Counted from the first letter of the stretch, positions 34,515 to 45,899 are shown. The stretch: DNA of 64,000 nucleotides from Neodontobutis hainanensis (GCA_024349245.1 JALDNG010000020.1:3023501-3087500); one strand, 5' to 3'. Program-made: numbers and translations. Notes: generated by a model from the sequence alone, not told the origin.

Positions 34515-35690
34515 TAGCAACCCAGATGCAAAATTCTGTTGTACTTTGTTCTACAAAATAATTTCAATTATATCATGTTTTGTCTTTATAGTATTGCATT
34601 CATGTAGTGGCCCCTTTTTTACTTCTGTAGTCTTTTACAAAAGTAGTACTGTACTTTCTGCCCATTTGGGAGAATTTATTCTCCTTTCGGCACTAAACAG
34701 TGACAGGTACTGACCTAACCAGATACCGTACAACAAGTAAAAACTGTTGTCTATAGTTCCTATTTGTTCCCAATGCTTTGAAATCTTTTTCTCCCAGTAA
34801 TTAATAAAACTCACTTTATATCACAAGAAATGTCAGTTACAATAAATCAAAAGCGAAGTGCAAAAGTGCCATATGAATCTGAACACTTCCATGCCTCTAG
34901 TCCATATTCATAGTGTGACTGACCCGCTCAAACGTGGATTACATGAGCACAGACCAAACTGAAAACGGCCCGGACCCAGCTGCAGAGGGCCCTGATTGAT
35001 TATGTGGTGGAAAAAGAAACTCGTGAGGCTTTTTTTTTTTGCTCTCCGACATTCGGGGACATTTTGGATCCGTGTTGGCGCCAGGGGAGGTTAGCTGGGT
35101 TAAGATTCTTAGCAGCACCAGGCTAAAGCCTTTTGGAGCTGGTCCTTATTAATCTCTCCCACACCCCCACCTCCCGCCAAGACATTAGCACCATAGGTTT
35201 AGGCCGATTTAGCGCCCCGCCTGATAACGCCCCCGCCAGATCTGTCAAAGCACACACAACACAGACACAAACACGGAAGGCAGCACTGTTTTTCCCAGTT
35301 TGCTTCAGTAAACATATTATTGCCCTTTTCTGTTAATGTCTTTGTTCTTTAAGCTACAATTTCTCTAGATTTGCTCCAAAAGTTTGAAATTCCTAATTTA
35401 CAATAATTGACTCAAGACATTGTGTGCAATAGTTATTTTTTTTCCTGATTTGTCTGAATGCAGCTTTTACCCTGGACTTGACAAGACTTTTAGGTCATTT
35501 CCACTGAAAAGAGTACCATACCCTTTGACCTTTGTCAGAGTGGCCCTCTTTCCAAAACATGAAAGAGTTAATCTTTACTCAGTTGTGAATATGGCTGCTG
35601 GCAAAACAAAAACAAGGACATAGTCTGTGTTTAATTTATTTTAATTTAATCATTGTTTACTTTGTGTTTAATCCTAAAGTTTGATAACGT
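34515..35690. other. Unique non-coding DNA
   Basis: No feature supported. A T run lies at about 35031-35040. Confidence 0.4.
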
Positions 35691-35840
35691 CGTCTGAATC
35701 TGGATCTAAAGTAGGTCCTACTGTAGTCCTGGTTTAGTCCCAGGTGTAGACTTTTTCTTTTTATCATGTTTTTGTTCTAATTTAAGAAGCCTTGTCTAGT
35801 CCTGGGATAAATCTGGTTTATTTTAAGTTTTGAACCAGTT
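35691..35840 (+). repeat. Degenerate TTTAGTCC-type simple repeat, block 1
   Basis: Irregularly spaced variants of TAGTCCTGGTTTAGTCCCAG. A longer block of the same flavour lies at 36740-37080. Confidence 0.45.
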
Positions 35841-36410
35841 TAAAAGTGAAATTTATATCAACATTTGACAAGTATGCAAGTTAAAAACTTTAAATTAGTT
35901 GCTTTAGAGGTGGGCAAAAAAAAAATTTTAATGGGAGAAACAAAATAAGACACTGGCTTTGTGTTTGGTTGGATAATTTTATGAGGTTCTTACAGCAAAC
36001 CTTTAATATTACCCAAAGACAGTGAACCCTCTTGTAACGTTTTACTTCATAAAGCAAGATCCATACAGCGCCGAATCTGTCTAAAACCAGAGTGTCTATT
36101 GAGCGCTCTGCTTACATATTGGCCTTGGAGACATATTGCACAAGTACAGTAGTAGTAGTACTGCAAGTACGTTTTTTTTTTGGTTTCTCATAAACACCTT
36201 CTTAATAGATTGTCCAGTTCTATTAATAAGGCCCAATACTAACAAACTAAAATGGGCCCTGTAATCCAATTGAACTGTTATTATTGAGGTGCACAGCCAG
36301 TGTTTTTTTTCCCGGGCATTTCATAAACCACAGACCCGTTGGACTCCCTTTCACGTCTAAATCCACCCCCTCCACCCGCTGACACCCTGTGTGTGAGCGG
36401 GGTGAGGTAA
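35841..36410. other. Unique non-coding DNA
   Basis: No feature supported. Confidence 0.4.
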
Positions 36411-36419
36411 GACCCCACG

Positions 36420-36475
36420 TCTATCCCGGATTATCCCACATATATAAGAGCCTTAGCCCAGAGCATCGCTGCAGG
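36420..36475 (+). promoter_or_regulatory. TATA-box-like site with OTX/CRX-like motif
   Basis: TATATAAGAG at 36441-36450, preceded by CCCGGATTATCCC at 36425-36437. GGATTA is the usual core for OTX/CRX-class homeodomains. GC-rich sequence follows (GAGCATCGCTGCAGGAC). It has the form of a TATA promoter, but no downstream exon was identified. Confidence 0.25.
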
Positions 36476-36739
36476 ACTACTGTCTGTGGCCACATCGGTT
36501 TTCACACAGAACCAAATTACAGTCCCACTCCGAAGATCTGAAGACGGAACAGGACAGGCTTTTGGGTCTTAGTCCGGCTTAATCCAGACCCGGTTATTAG
36601 GGACTTTTGGCACTTTTTAGACATCCACAGGAATTATAAGACTAGATGAGACAAATAGATACAAGTTGCTATACACAATTAACCATAATATTATGACCAC
36701 CTAAGTCCCCATTTAGCCCCAAACAGCTCTAAACTGGAG

Positions 36740-37080
36740 TCTTGGTCTAATTCTGTGTCAAGTCTTTGTTTAAACCTTACTTAGCATTGTTCGTTCTTTG
36801 GTTTAGTCCGTATTTAGTCTAATTCTTCTTTAGTTCTCGTCTAATCTAGGCTTGTGTCTCGCTTTAGTCCCAGTACAGTCCAAGTTTAATCTTCATTTAG
36901 CATCGGTTTGCTTCTGGTTTTGTGCTGCTCTAGTTCTGTTTTTATTTTGGATTTAATTTAGGGTTTAGTCTTTAGGTGTAGTACCAGTATAACCCTGTTT
37001 TAGTCCTTGTTAAATCCTGTTATAATTAGTTTTTTTGGTTTAATCTAATGTAGGTGTCAAGTATTGTTTTAGTTTACGTC
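36740..37080 (+). repeat. Degenerate TTTAGTCC-type simple repeat, block 2
   Basis: Many variants of GGTTTAGTCC or TTTAGTCTAATTC over about 340 bp, for example TTGGTTTAGTCCGTATTTAG and CTTTAGTCCCAGTACAGTCC. The spacing is irregular, so it is an eroded tandem array. Confidence 0.5.
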
Positions 37081-37136
37081 TCTTTCATATTTGTTTAGAC
37101 ATTTCCATATTACCCTAATTTACAAATAAAGGTATG

Positions 37137-37440
37137 TTTGTTTTAATAATAATGGATTTAATTTACAAGGTGCTTTTCAAAGCTCTCAGAGCATTTACAG
37201 AGTGCTTTATTTATTCACTCCACAGTCACACACTGGAGGTGTAGACGTGGCAGCCATTTTACACCTACTTACTTTATGTACCCCAACCATACTCACAGAT
37301 TTTATCACCAGAGCCATGGACACTGGAGGCAGTGTCTTGCTCAAGGTCACAACAACAGACTGAACTGGGGAGAGTGAGAATCGAACTGCCAACCTTTCCG
37401 GTTATAGGACGACTGCTCTACCTCCTCAGCCACTGCGGCC
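37137..37440 (-). mobile_element. tRNA-derived SINE with RTE-like tail
   Basis: Read on the minus strand it begins GGCCGCAGTGGCTGAGGAGG. A box-A-like region lies at 37419-37434 and a box-B-like GGCAGTTCGATTC at 37378-37390 (plus-strand coordinates). After the tRNA-related head come TGACCTTGAGCAAGACACTG and a body. The 3' tail reads GAGCTTTGAAAAGCACCTTG, TAAATTAAATCCATTATTAT. The head resembles that of the SINE at 43229, but the tail is different. ORF 37207-37392 is incidental. Confidence 0.75.
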
Positions 37441-37659
37441 CTTTTTACTAAAACGTAACTGTAACTCTATAACTTCTGTGTCTAAACATTTCGGTGTCAA
37501 ACTTAACGACTGAGAAGTTTTTAATACATTTTAAAGGATTCATCTTCATTGATTCTTACAAAAGTTATCTTGGGCTTTCATACCACAGCACAGTCTGAGT
37601 CTTCAGCAGCAGAAAACTGTTTTTATGTTTCCAGTGTGAACCAGTGATCATCTGCTGAC
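37441..37659. other. Unique non-coding DNA
   Basis: No feature supported. Confidence 0.4.
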
Positions 37660-38060
37660 GGAGAACGACATGTACAACTTAATTCAAGTGAGGAGAGCCA
37701 CTGGGGAGGGTGTTGATTGTCCCGGCCCGTGGATTTATAGTGGGGCGGAGAAGCCAGGGATTACGCGAGTGCTGGGGGGGTGGACTGCTCTGATGTTTGG
37801 ACAGAGCTTGACAAAAGGCAAGTCCCAGTCCAAAGCTGTGAGCGCTGCGGCCGTGAAATGCATTTTATTGTCTCTTAATCCTCACGCTTTGGCCAAGTCC
37901 CATTTCACAGTGCATTCTGGGGCTCGAGTGAAACGCTGGAGTGTATTTGGGAGTGTATTCAGGAGCTGGCACTCCCCGGGGGCCGTGGCTAATTGGACAA
38001 ATTTGCACAGCAGGGGTGCAGGCACAGGCACGGCAGGAGTCTAGATTTATGGCCTTCACT
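37660..38060. promoter_or_regulatory. Candidate conserved non-coding island
   Basis: CpG-rich unique DNA containing TGTACAACTTAATTCAAGTG, AAATGCATTTTATTG and CTCTTAATCCTCACG (bicoid-type TAATCC). The 124-codon ORF at 37670-38044 is open through it but has no domain and no splice context. Conservation was not measured. Confidence 0.25.
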
Positions 38061-39029
38061 GCTGCAGACACTCACTGAAGGATGGCACACTCACCAAAAA
38101 GACTCTCCTCAAGTGTTTGTTGGAATACAATACTAATGAACAATATTAACTAACCATTTAGGCAGAAAGCTTGAATATGAATGGGAAATTTAAGAAAATA
38201 TAACAAGCAATAAAATAAACTCAAGGAAATTTGACCATACAGTATTTCTGTAAACTAAAATTAGACACATAACATAAAGATACAAAAGCTACAAAATAAT
38301 CTGACACTGAAAAAGAACAAAACAATGAGGTAAAAAATCATTAAAATATCAAAATGTCAAAAACGAAGATGTCTCCTGAAAAAGGTTTGTGAAACACCAG
38401 TTTCTCACTCTCTCTGTAGTCTTGGATTGTGGGCTTCTTTGGTTTAGTGTTGCTGTGTGGTTTTGCAGCGTGACAGGATCTGACATTAACATGGACTTGA
38501 CGATTTATGCAAATTCGCCAAGCTTTTCGATTTAACTAAGACTTTTAAGACTTTCCTAGATCGATTTATTTTTCTTGACAATTGACCAGACAATAAATAA
38601 ATAAATAAAATAAGCATACATACCAAATAATTATTTACATTTTGCTATTTTTTTTTTTCTTTGCAGATAATAAGAGACAACATATTCATAAAGGGTTGTT
38701 TCTTCTGTCAGTACCAACAGCTGTGTGAAAATGTTTTCCATTTTAACCATCTTTTATCATCGAAACAGGAGCCATTTTAGTTGCACTACTTTACGACACA
38801 AAAGACAAATGATCCTCACCCAAAATCCCCTCTTAAATCTTTACGAAGCCGAGTCCTGTGCAGTGAAGTGGGCACAGCTCGGGCCTGGTGTGAGCCTCTT
38901 GTTGACTGGTTTTACTCTTCTCTCTCATTACCAGCCTTTGATGCTTGCACTGACACTTTTGGTCAGAGTTTCCAACACGGCCTCCATGTTGTTTAAGGAC
39001 AGCGCTGTGTGTGTTTGTGAGCTGTGTGT
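38061..39029. other. Unique non-coding DNA
   Basis: No feature supported. T run at about 38649-38660. Overlapping ORFs at 38725-39033 have no domain. Confidence 0.4.
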
Positions 39030-39240
39030 GTGAGCTACAGAAGGTCGAGCCGGTGGAACAAACAGTGCCCCGCCCACACATCGTCATCTGGACCCCAGCC
39101 TTTGGAGTCGACGCAGGATTCTCACAAACTGCAGCAGATGAGTGTCACGTTTATCCCGGCGCTGTCCCAGTCCCGCCCTGTCATTTTCGTTATTAGCTGT
39201 GGTCTCGGCGCTGAAATCGACCCATTATGCGGCCCGAGTG
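39030..39240. promoter_or_regulatory. GC-rich unique island, possibly regulatory
   Basis: CpG-retaining sequence (CCCCGCCCACACATCGTCAT, TTATCCCGGCGCTGTCCCAG) in an AT-rich setting. Four overlapping short ORFs on both strands reflect GC content only. Conservation was not measured. Confidence 0.15.
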
Positions 39241-39448
39241 AGTGAGAATGTGTGTGCATGTTTCTCTCAAAGCAAATCTTTGAGACGTTGGTGAAAAAAG
39301 TTAATACAATTCTTTTGTCCAAACCAAGGACCAGAGAACAAACATGGCACAAGCTGAAATTTCAAATGAATGGAAAATTTGGTTCATTTTACTTTTTAAA
39401 CTGGGATAATGTGTGATCCATTGTAGGAGATGTTGTCAGCTGTTTCCT

Positions 39449-39471
39449 CTTTTTTTTTTTTTTTTTTTTTT
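39449..39471. repeat. Poly-T tract
   Basis: About 22 consecutive T residues. Confidence 0.95.
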
Positions 39472-40434
39472 ACTGGAAAAGGAAAGAGTTGGTTTGCTTT
39501 ATTTGTCAAGAGACTGTTTCCGTGTAAGACACTACCAAACTGAATGGATACAACAGACTATGATGGCGCAACCGTGCTAAAAAGTAATAAAAGATTGTCC
39601 CTGGCTTGACTCAGGCCTGGGAGTCAAATGAATTTACCAAAGCAAACTACAAGATTGGCAATATTAACTGCTAAACTTGGCATCTTTATTAAAGGATGAG
39701 TCACTAAACTTTAAAACATTTGCCTTGAGAAAGACTTTGTGAATGTTTTTTCACATAACGGAGAATTCAAACAGAAATTCCTGTAGTTTAGAGTCACCCA
39801 CAAATACATGTATGACTCCACCTACAACCTTTTTTAGGTCAACTATTGTCCACCCCTTTTACAATATTGTTTACTAAGTTTCAGATTCTTATCTACCATC
39901 CACTTGACTAAACTGGGTAACCTGTTACAAAATATGGCAGATTTTATTTACATTACTGAGGAAACTGTTTACAGATGTCAACAGGACAGTTTTTATTTCA
40001 TTCACATCACAATGATTAAAATGGTCATTGAATAAAGTCCCTGACATATGGAGCCATTGAGTCTGCAATGATTTGTTACATTTAAAAATTGTGTCAACTT
40101 CAGCACCTCTAAAAAGATATGATGAGTGGTGCCTTTTTACTGGATAAAATATTTAATCGCAATTAATTGGATTATTGTCCATTGTTAACTCAAAATTAAT
40201 CAGATATTTTTATTTGTTATAAATGTACTTTTAAAAACATATTTTGCAGGTTTGTTTTTTGTCAATTATTAATGTACTGTTTTTAGACATAGTTTATTTT
40301 TGTAACACTATTGATAAAAGCTTTCTGAATAAAACAGTGCTGAAAGTATAAAAATGTCAAACTCAAGCCCAAAGAGCAAAACAGATAATGAACAGTGTAT
40401 TTTGGTAAATCTAAAAAGTGTGCTTAGTGAATGA
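39472..40434. other. AT-rich unique non-coding DNA
   Basis: No feature supported. Confidence 0.4.
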
Positions 40435-40610
40435 ATGTGAGAGTGAATGGTTGTCTGTCACTGTCTGTCTCTAAATGTTAACCCTGCGACTAACTGTCCA
40501 TTGTCCAGGGTGTACCCCGCCTCAGGCCCAAAGCTGCTGGGATAGTCTCCATTCAGCTAACGGGACCAAGCGGTAGAAAATGAAGATAATGATGAAGATA
40601 AAATAAATAT
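40435..40610 (+). repeat. Dispersed teleost repeat, family E, copy 1
   Basis: GTGAATGGTTGTCTGTCACT, GTCTC, CCAGGGTGTACCCCGCCTCA, GCTGCTGGGATAGTCTCCA, then AAGCGGTAGAAAATGAAGAT. This is the familiar order of a common teleost dispersed retroelement fragment. A reverse copy lies at 52862-53080. Confidence 0.55.
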
Positions 40611-41239
40611 CTGAAATTAAACCATGTCTGCACTATAAATGTTTGCTAACTTACTGCTGCATTTTGTTTTCTCAAGCTACGGAGGGCGTGGAGGTGATTA
40701 GCTAGTGTTAAAGAAAATAGATAAATGTAATTTTGCTTAACACATTATTACCACGTTAACAGTGTCATGAGTGATTGGATCCTACTGATATGTCGCTGTA
40801 GTGACCACTTGAAGATACAATACCTCGAGTAAAAATAGATTTGCATAAAAAGGCTTTCAGACCTTGTGTTTAGTGACTGGAGTTTGGTATTTACAAGGTA
40901 AAATTCTGGTAGTATTTAATGCCTTTGAGCTGTACATTTGGGCAATTATCTTTTGATAAACAACATATCTCATATTGTTTTTAGTGACATATAGATCAAT
41001 AATGGTGGATTATGACTGCTCTAAGATTGCTTACTTTTTCCTGCCAATATGGCAGATTTAACTCCAGAATTAATTTACCTCTGTTATTTAGCCCTAAATA
41101 CTCTACAATCTCTGTCAGTTTAAGTTTTGTACAGAAAAGTAAAATCCATATGTGACTGCTCCCTAAACAAAGCGGAGGGACATTAGAGACAGGGCTGTTT
41201 GGTCTTGAACTGCAGCCTTTAATCCAACACAAACTGGAC
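40611..41239. other. Unique non-coding DNA
   Basis: No feature supported. Confidence 0.4.
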
Positions 41240-41470
41240 TCTGAGAGGTGTCATTTAGCCTGGTTTCAGCAAATGTCTTCTGGAAACTCCGCTGCGTATT
41301 CGCCTCTCAGTCAGTATTTATTCGTGATTGCTTCATAATAAACCATTACAGTGGCAAACCGAGATTCCAGCTCGGCACTGTTTTCCTCACAAAGTGCTGG
41401 AAAAGCCCTCTGACACAGACCTGAGAGGACCACAGAGCGGACCACCATGGGACTGAGAGAGCCATGAAAC
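41240..41470. promoter_or_regulatory. Candidate conserved non-coding island
   Basis: Unique sequence with CCGCTGCGTATTCGCCTCTC, TTTATTCGTGATTGCTTCAT and AATAAACCATTACAG. Its CpG and homeodomain-like density is higher than in the flanks. No ORF support. Conservation was not measured. Confidence 0.2.
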
Positions 41471-43228
41471 CAGACCGGTGACTAATGAGTCCACTGGAAG
41501 CAGACTAAATGAGATCAGTCTGTGTTGGCAGCGCTTTGAGGCAGCGACCTGCAGCGCCAACACCACTCACTGTAAGAAAGATGGAAAATAAGAACAGTTT
41601 TTCATTCAGTTCATTACAGAACAGACCGCTCTATACAAAAGTGTTTGTTATAAAAGTTATAAAAGTTATCTCTAAAGGTGAGAATGTTTCAGCCATTAAC
41701 ACTGTCAAACTTTTCACAAATACCATCAAATATTTTCCTGTGGATTTCTACTGCTCATAAGATTAATCAGTAAGTGTATATTTATCTTCCTGAGTCCCGG
41801 CAGCTCATTTTTGTCCTTTGTAGGTGAAAGTAATGTTCTGCTTGTAGTGCCCGAGACTCTAATCAGTCTCTCAAAATGGCCACTTTTACAAATTGCACAA
41901 AAGGATATATATAATTTATACCATAACTTATATCCTGCTATGTTTTTACATCCATCAACTATATTTCCATCCTTTGTTTGCTCTATACAGTGACTACATT
42001 ACTAACTGTACTTTATTTATATTGATTAAACAAGGACTAAATTAAACCCCGAATAAAGCAAGGGCAGAGATGACCATCCAAAAGCATACAATGCAACTTA
42101 CATACCTTTATATGTATTTACAATAAATCACCATGCTTTTTCTAAACTCAAAAAAATATATATTGTAATGCTTTAATTTAATGTGGAATCTAAACTTTAT
42201 CTTTGGTCCCACTCTCTTGTAAGAAAGTCCTGTGTTTTTTGTCCCATCCACTGCCTCAACCTTCCTCTTGTTATTTAATTTTATAAGCACCATTTTCTAA
42301 TCTTGATCTCTTACATATAAGTCTTAGGTAAAAGGAAATCTCTGGGCGACAAGGTCAAATCAAAACCACATGCACCACTTTCGAAAAACCCACTCACAGT
42401 AGGTTTTCACTCTATTTAGTTCTTATGAAGGGAGTGTATCATGAATCTTGAAAAGGCGGCGGGTGTTGGCGAAGCAGGCTTCACGGCGATGCTGCCAGTG
42501 ATAGTCCTGTACGCTCTGGAGTGTGTGTAGGTGTGTGTTTGGGGTCGGTCTCAGGAGAGGCACAGCTCGTTGGTTTTCTAAATGGAGGCTGTCTCCTGCA
42601 CTTGGCCGCCGCGTTGTGCGAGTTCATGCGGTCTGTGAAAACAACCTGTTGGTGAGCTGCATTATTTCTTGGCTCTGAACTCTACGCGCTTTTCCCTATC
42701 AGCTCAATCTATCTCGTTTCCTTTTCCCTCCGACGTGCACGTCGACAAACAAACCGTGCGTGTGGAACAAAGTGTGTGTACACAGCTTTTTAAGTGTTGC
42801 TCCCAAAGAAAATGGATGACGTATCGGGCCTGTTTTCGCGGCTCCATTGTCTGAGTCTCATCTGGAAGTGTTTTAAATGCCGGTGGCTCTTCAGTGAATC
42901 ACACAGAGCCTCCTCATAACAATATTCCCATTGTTTATTTGTTTTCTCTATTGCTTTATTTTCACCCTTTGTCTGCCGGCGGAAAGAGAGGATGTGGAAG
43001 AAACAGAGAATGAGTTTGCACAAATCTGGAATCCTGTAGGCAAGAGCAGGAAACTCTGAGCTAGCTGTACTGGCCTGACTTGTGCTGTAGTTGCTTAGAA
43101 AAACATTTGTTTGCACTGGCTTTTAACTTGACCTTATTTCTCCAGTGGAGAATGATGCGTTATCCTGTCACAGATCATATACTGTTATGTTGTCCCGCTT
43201 GTATAGCCCATTTAAATTTAGTAGTTAA
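41471..43228. other. Unique non-coding DNA
   Basis: No gene or repeat recognised. 42430-42860 is CpG-richer. ORFs at 42669-43116 have no domain. Confidence 0.4.
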
Positions 43229-43448
43229 TGGCGGCAGTAGCTCAGTGGGTAGAGCGGTCGTCCTTCAACCGGAAGGTAGGGGGTTCGATTCCCACTCTCC
43301 CCACAGTTCATACTGTCATTGTGTCCTTGGGCAAGACACTTAACCCACCTTGCCTCCAGTGGCTGTAACACTGGTAATTACTGTAGAACAATGTAAGTCG
43401 CTTTGGATAAAAGCGTCAGCTAAATGAATAAATGTAAATGTAAATGTA
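43229..43448 (+). mobile_element. tRNA-derived SINE with L2-type tail
   Basis: The head is tRNA-like, with box A TAGCTCAGTGGG (43238-43249) and box B GGTTCGATTCC (43282-43292), followed by CACTCTCCCCA. The body contains GTCCTTGGGCAAGACACTTA. The tail is GTAAGTCGCTTTGGATAAAA, GCGTCAGCTAAATG and ends in repeated AATGTA. The same tail in reverse ends the adjacent L2 LINE. ORF 43080-43343 reads through the tRNA head and is incidental. The altered tRNA fold and attached tail argue against a working tRNA gene. Confidence 0.85.
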
Positions 43449-43480
43449 GTAATTTAGCAGACGCTTTTATCCAAAGCGAC
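43393..43480. repeat. Inverted repeat formed by converging SINE and LINE tails
   Basis: TCGCTTTGGATAAAAGCGTC (from about 43398, +) and GACGCTTTTATCCAAAGCGA (ending about 43479) are near-perfect reverse complements, with about 40 bp between them. Confidence 0.85.
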
Positions 43481-44200
43481 AAATGAGAAAAACAATGGAA
43501 GTAATTTTAACAACACAAGGTAACAAAAAGCATAGGTGCACAAAAAACTAGTCAGTTAAAACCCAGCACAGTATATATTTTTTAAAGAAAAGAGATGGAA
43601 AAGAAGTAGAATTCAGTGTTTGTCAGTCAGGTGTTGATGAAAGAGATGTGTTTTCAGGCGTTTTTTAAAGATGGCTACAGAATCTGCTGATCTTGTAGCA
43701 GCAGGTAGATCATTCCAATGTGGAACAGATCCAGAGAAGGTACCTTTTTGGGATGGTACCACCAGACGTTGTTCATTTGCAGAGTGTAGGGATCTAGTTG
43801 AACATAGGTCTGTATCAGTGAGTGAAGATATGAGGGGGCGGAGCCAGTGGTGGTCTTGTAGGCCAAGAGCATAGCTTTGAACTTGATGCCAACCTAATGT
43901 TGTAGAGGATGAATCTACAGGACCTGGTAGTGCTGGCAACATGACTTGTCAGATTTCTGGCAGTGCTGGACGGTGTAATGGTTGATGAGCCTAGTTGAAT
44001 GGAGAGGTTGTGGTGGGTCTTTGGGTTGGCCGGAACTAAAAGTGATTCTGTTTTTGTAAGGTCCAGCTGCAGGTGATGGTCCTTCGTCCAAAGTGAAATG
44101 TCACTCAGGGATGCCGAGGTGCGAGCAGCGATCGTCGGAACGTCAAGTTGAAATGACAAGTGGAGTTGAGTGTATAGCAGTGATGCTATACACTCAACTT
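43449..44200 (-). pseudogene. Decayed L2-clade LINE, RT C-terminal part and 3' end
   Basis: On the minus strand from about 44200 leftward the DNA reads LLYTQLHLSF, PTIAARTSASLSDISLW, DHHLQLDLTKTESLLVPAN, LSIQLGSSTITPSSTARNL and RSCRFILYNIR. After an internal deletion it resumes at IKFKAMLLAYKTTTGSAPSY. The end reads SVPHWNDLPAATRSADSVAI, FKKRLKTHLFHQHLT, the conserved end of L2-like reverse transcriptases. The deletion removes the RT segment between NIR and IKFK, and several frameshifts split the remainder into three frames. The 3' tail (43451-43480) is the reverse of the adjacent SINE's tail. The copy is 5'-truncated and cannot make an RT. Confidence 0.8.
44165..44200. repeat. Perfect 16-bp hairpin at the LINE 5' breakpoint
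   Basis: AGTTGAGTGTATAGCA, a GTGA loop, then TGCTATACACTCAACT. The left arm lies in the LINE sequence encoding TQLHL and the right arm lies outside it. Confidence 0.85.
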
Positions 44201-44420
44201 TTTTAGGCTCTGTCCAACGTATTTTACCTTGAGTCAAAAATAAAGCAGCAATCACTTATCTGTGCTGAATGGCTGTTATGTGTGTGTGACTTCCTGTTTA
44301 CGTCAGCACAAACAAGGCGTTCAGAACAAAATAGACATGGTGTTGAGGCAATTTATAGCCAAATGTTTTTGACAGACTATTTTAGGCACCACCACAGAGA
44401 TTAAATTTTTAAAATACTGT
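44201..44420. other. Non-coding DNA
   Basis: No feature supported. Confidence 0.4.
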
Positions 44421-44439
44421 TCATTAATCCTTTCCATTG

Positions 44440-44618
44440 TATTATTCAAATCCAACCTGTTCTACTCCATCTTAAACCTGTTCAAATCTGACTAAAACAT
44501 GATCAAATCCAACTAAAACCTGTACTTGTGGAATAGGAATAAAATCAGAGTGTTGGAGCTTAAAAACTTTTCTTTTCATCAAATGTGGCCATCTTTGCAA
44601 AAAGTGTGGACACCCCTG
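44440..44618 (-). mobile_element. hAT-like element with 21-bp array (locus 6)
   Basis: Minus-orientation units at about 44446-44525 (CTGACTAAAACATGATCAAA, CCAACTAAAACC). They are followed by the spacer CCTGTACTTGTGGAATAGGA and the terminus TGGCCATCTTTGCAAAAAGT, GTGGACACCCCTG ending at 44618. This is the best preserved terminus of the CAGGGGTGTCC family in the window. Confidence 0.65.
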
Positions 44619-45880
44619 GTCTAACTCAATGAAAAGTACCGTTGCCTAAAGGTGGAACAGTAAAAAGGTAGAATATTCTGAGTGAAAGAAGTGCTAAAGT
44701 GCTGCGTAAAGTCTCAAATGATTGATCCTGTAAACTGTAAAAGCAGCTGATACAACTTCTGTTGACTCTCCAAACGCTACTGGGGACAGAAATAGAGCAC
44801 AACACAAGCCATTTTTGTGAAGAGCACCGATCATAAATGAATTATGACAGTTGTAATTAGTTTGAAGGCATTCAGTCTGAGATGAAGACACTTAATATCA
44901 ATGCATCTATTACTGAAAATGTCATGAGGACGTCAAGGCCATAAAGAGATATTTGTTAAATGTTAAAAAGGGGGAAGTGGTTATGAAACTATTAATGAAT
45001 AAACGTCTGTGTTTGGAATATAAAACAAAACATCGACATTTAAATTGCATGTTCGTATTAAAGCTATCCAGAGGCAACAATTGTTCACGTATTGTCCTGT
45101 GGCACTGTCCTGTATCTCATTTACTTTGTCCAGCTCCTGTGAGTGTTTCCCATGATCCGTTTGTCGCCTGTGGATATCGTAACGGGACACATGTGTCGGA
45201 GTCCCGTATGTGAACGTGCGTGTTTGTGTTGGCCGTGTCCAGCGGAGATCGATGGTCTGTAAAGTGGATTTCTTATTGGACTGTTTGCTTTGGCAGCTCT
45301 TGAAAAGAAGCCGGCTGATTACACTCCCAGATGTGTCGTACTCGCAGCGGCTTTCATGTCTAAGTGTGTGTGTGTACGTCGAGTCAGGACAGATGGGAAT
45401 GTACCTACTGTCCTTTAACCTTTTGTGCTTTGGCAGGTTGCATCTTCACGAACAGACAGACAAACGACACATTCACTGATGTTGATGTATGGCCCCTTTT
45501 TCCACCAAGAAATACAGAGAAGTTCAGGCACATTTTTTTTGTTTATATTTGTCAAAAAGGAAACCAAAATAATTTAACTTTTAGCACATATCTGTTAGTT
45601 TTAGTACTAACTTCTGGACAAAAAGAGAATAAAATGGAATAACAAAAGTTTGGGGAAACAGAGCTTGTCTTTTTGTGATGAATTTAATTAAATTAGTTTT
45701 TGACATTTTATTTTTATTTGTTATTATTTATTTTTTTTTAATTTTTTTCAGTCAATAAAAGAAAAAAAAGAAATGCCATTTTAAATTTTAAACAAAACTT
45801 ATAAGACCGAAAGTGTGTAGGCCGTAGTCAAAACCATTATTATAAATAATAAATCGATTTATTTAGAGCCTCATATGCAA
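44619..45880. other. Unique non-coding DNA
   Basis: No gene or repeat recognised. ORFs at 44953-45642 have no domain. 45070-45360 is somewhat CpG-richer. Confidence 0.4.
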
Positions 45881-45899
45881 AGGGCATAAAATAAGTGCA

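Noticed and set aside
37670..38044. 124-codon plus-strand ORF
   Set aside because: No family features and no splice context. It is better explained as a CpG-rich non-coding island.
43231..43305. Possible functional tRNA gene
   Set aside because: A and B boxes are present, but the sequence continues into a SINE body and tail and the acceptor stem is not convincing. It is a SINE head.
43080..43343. 87-codon ORF containing GSSSVGRAVVLQPEGRGF
   Set aside because: This peptide is the read-through of the SINE's tRNA head, a common false protein in fish genomes.
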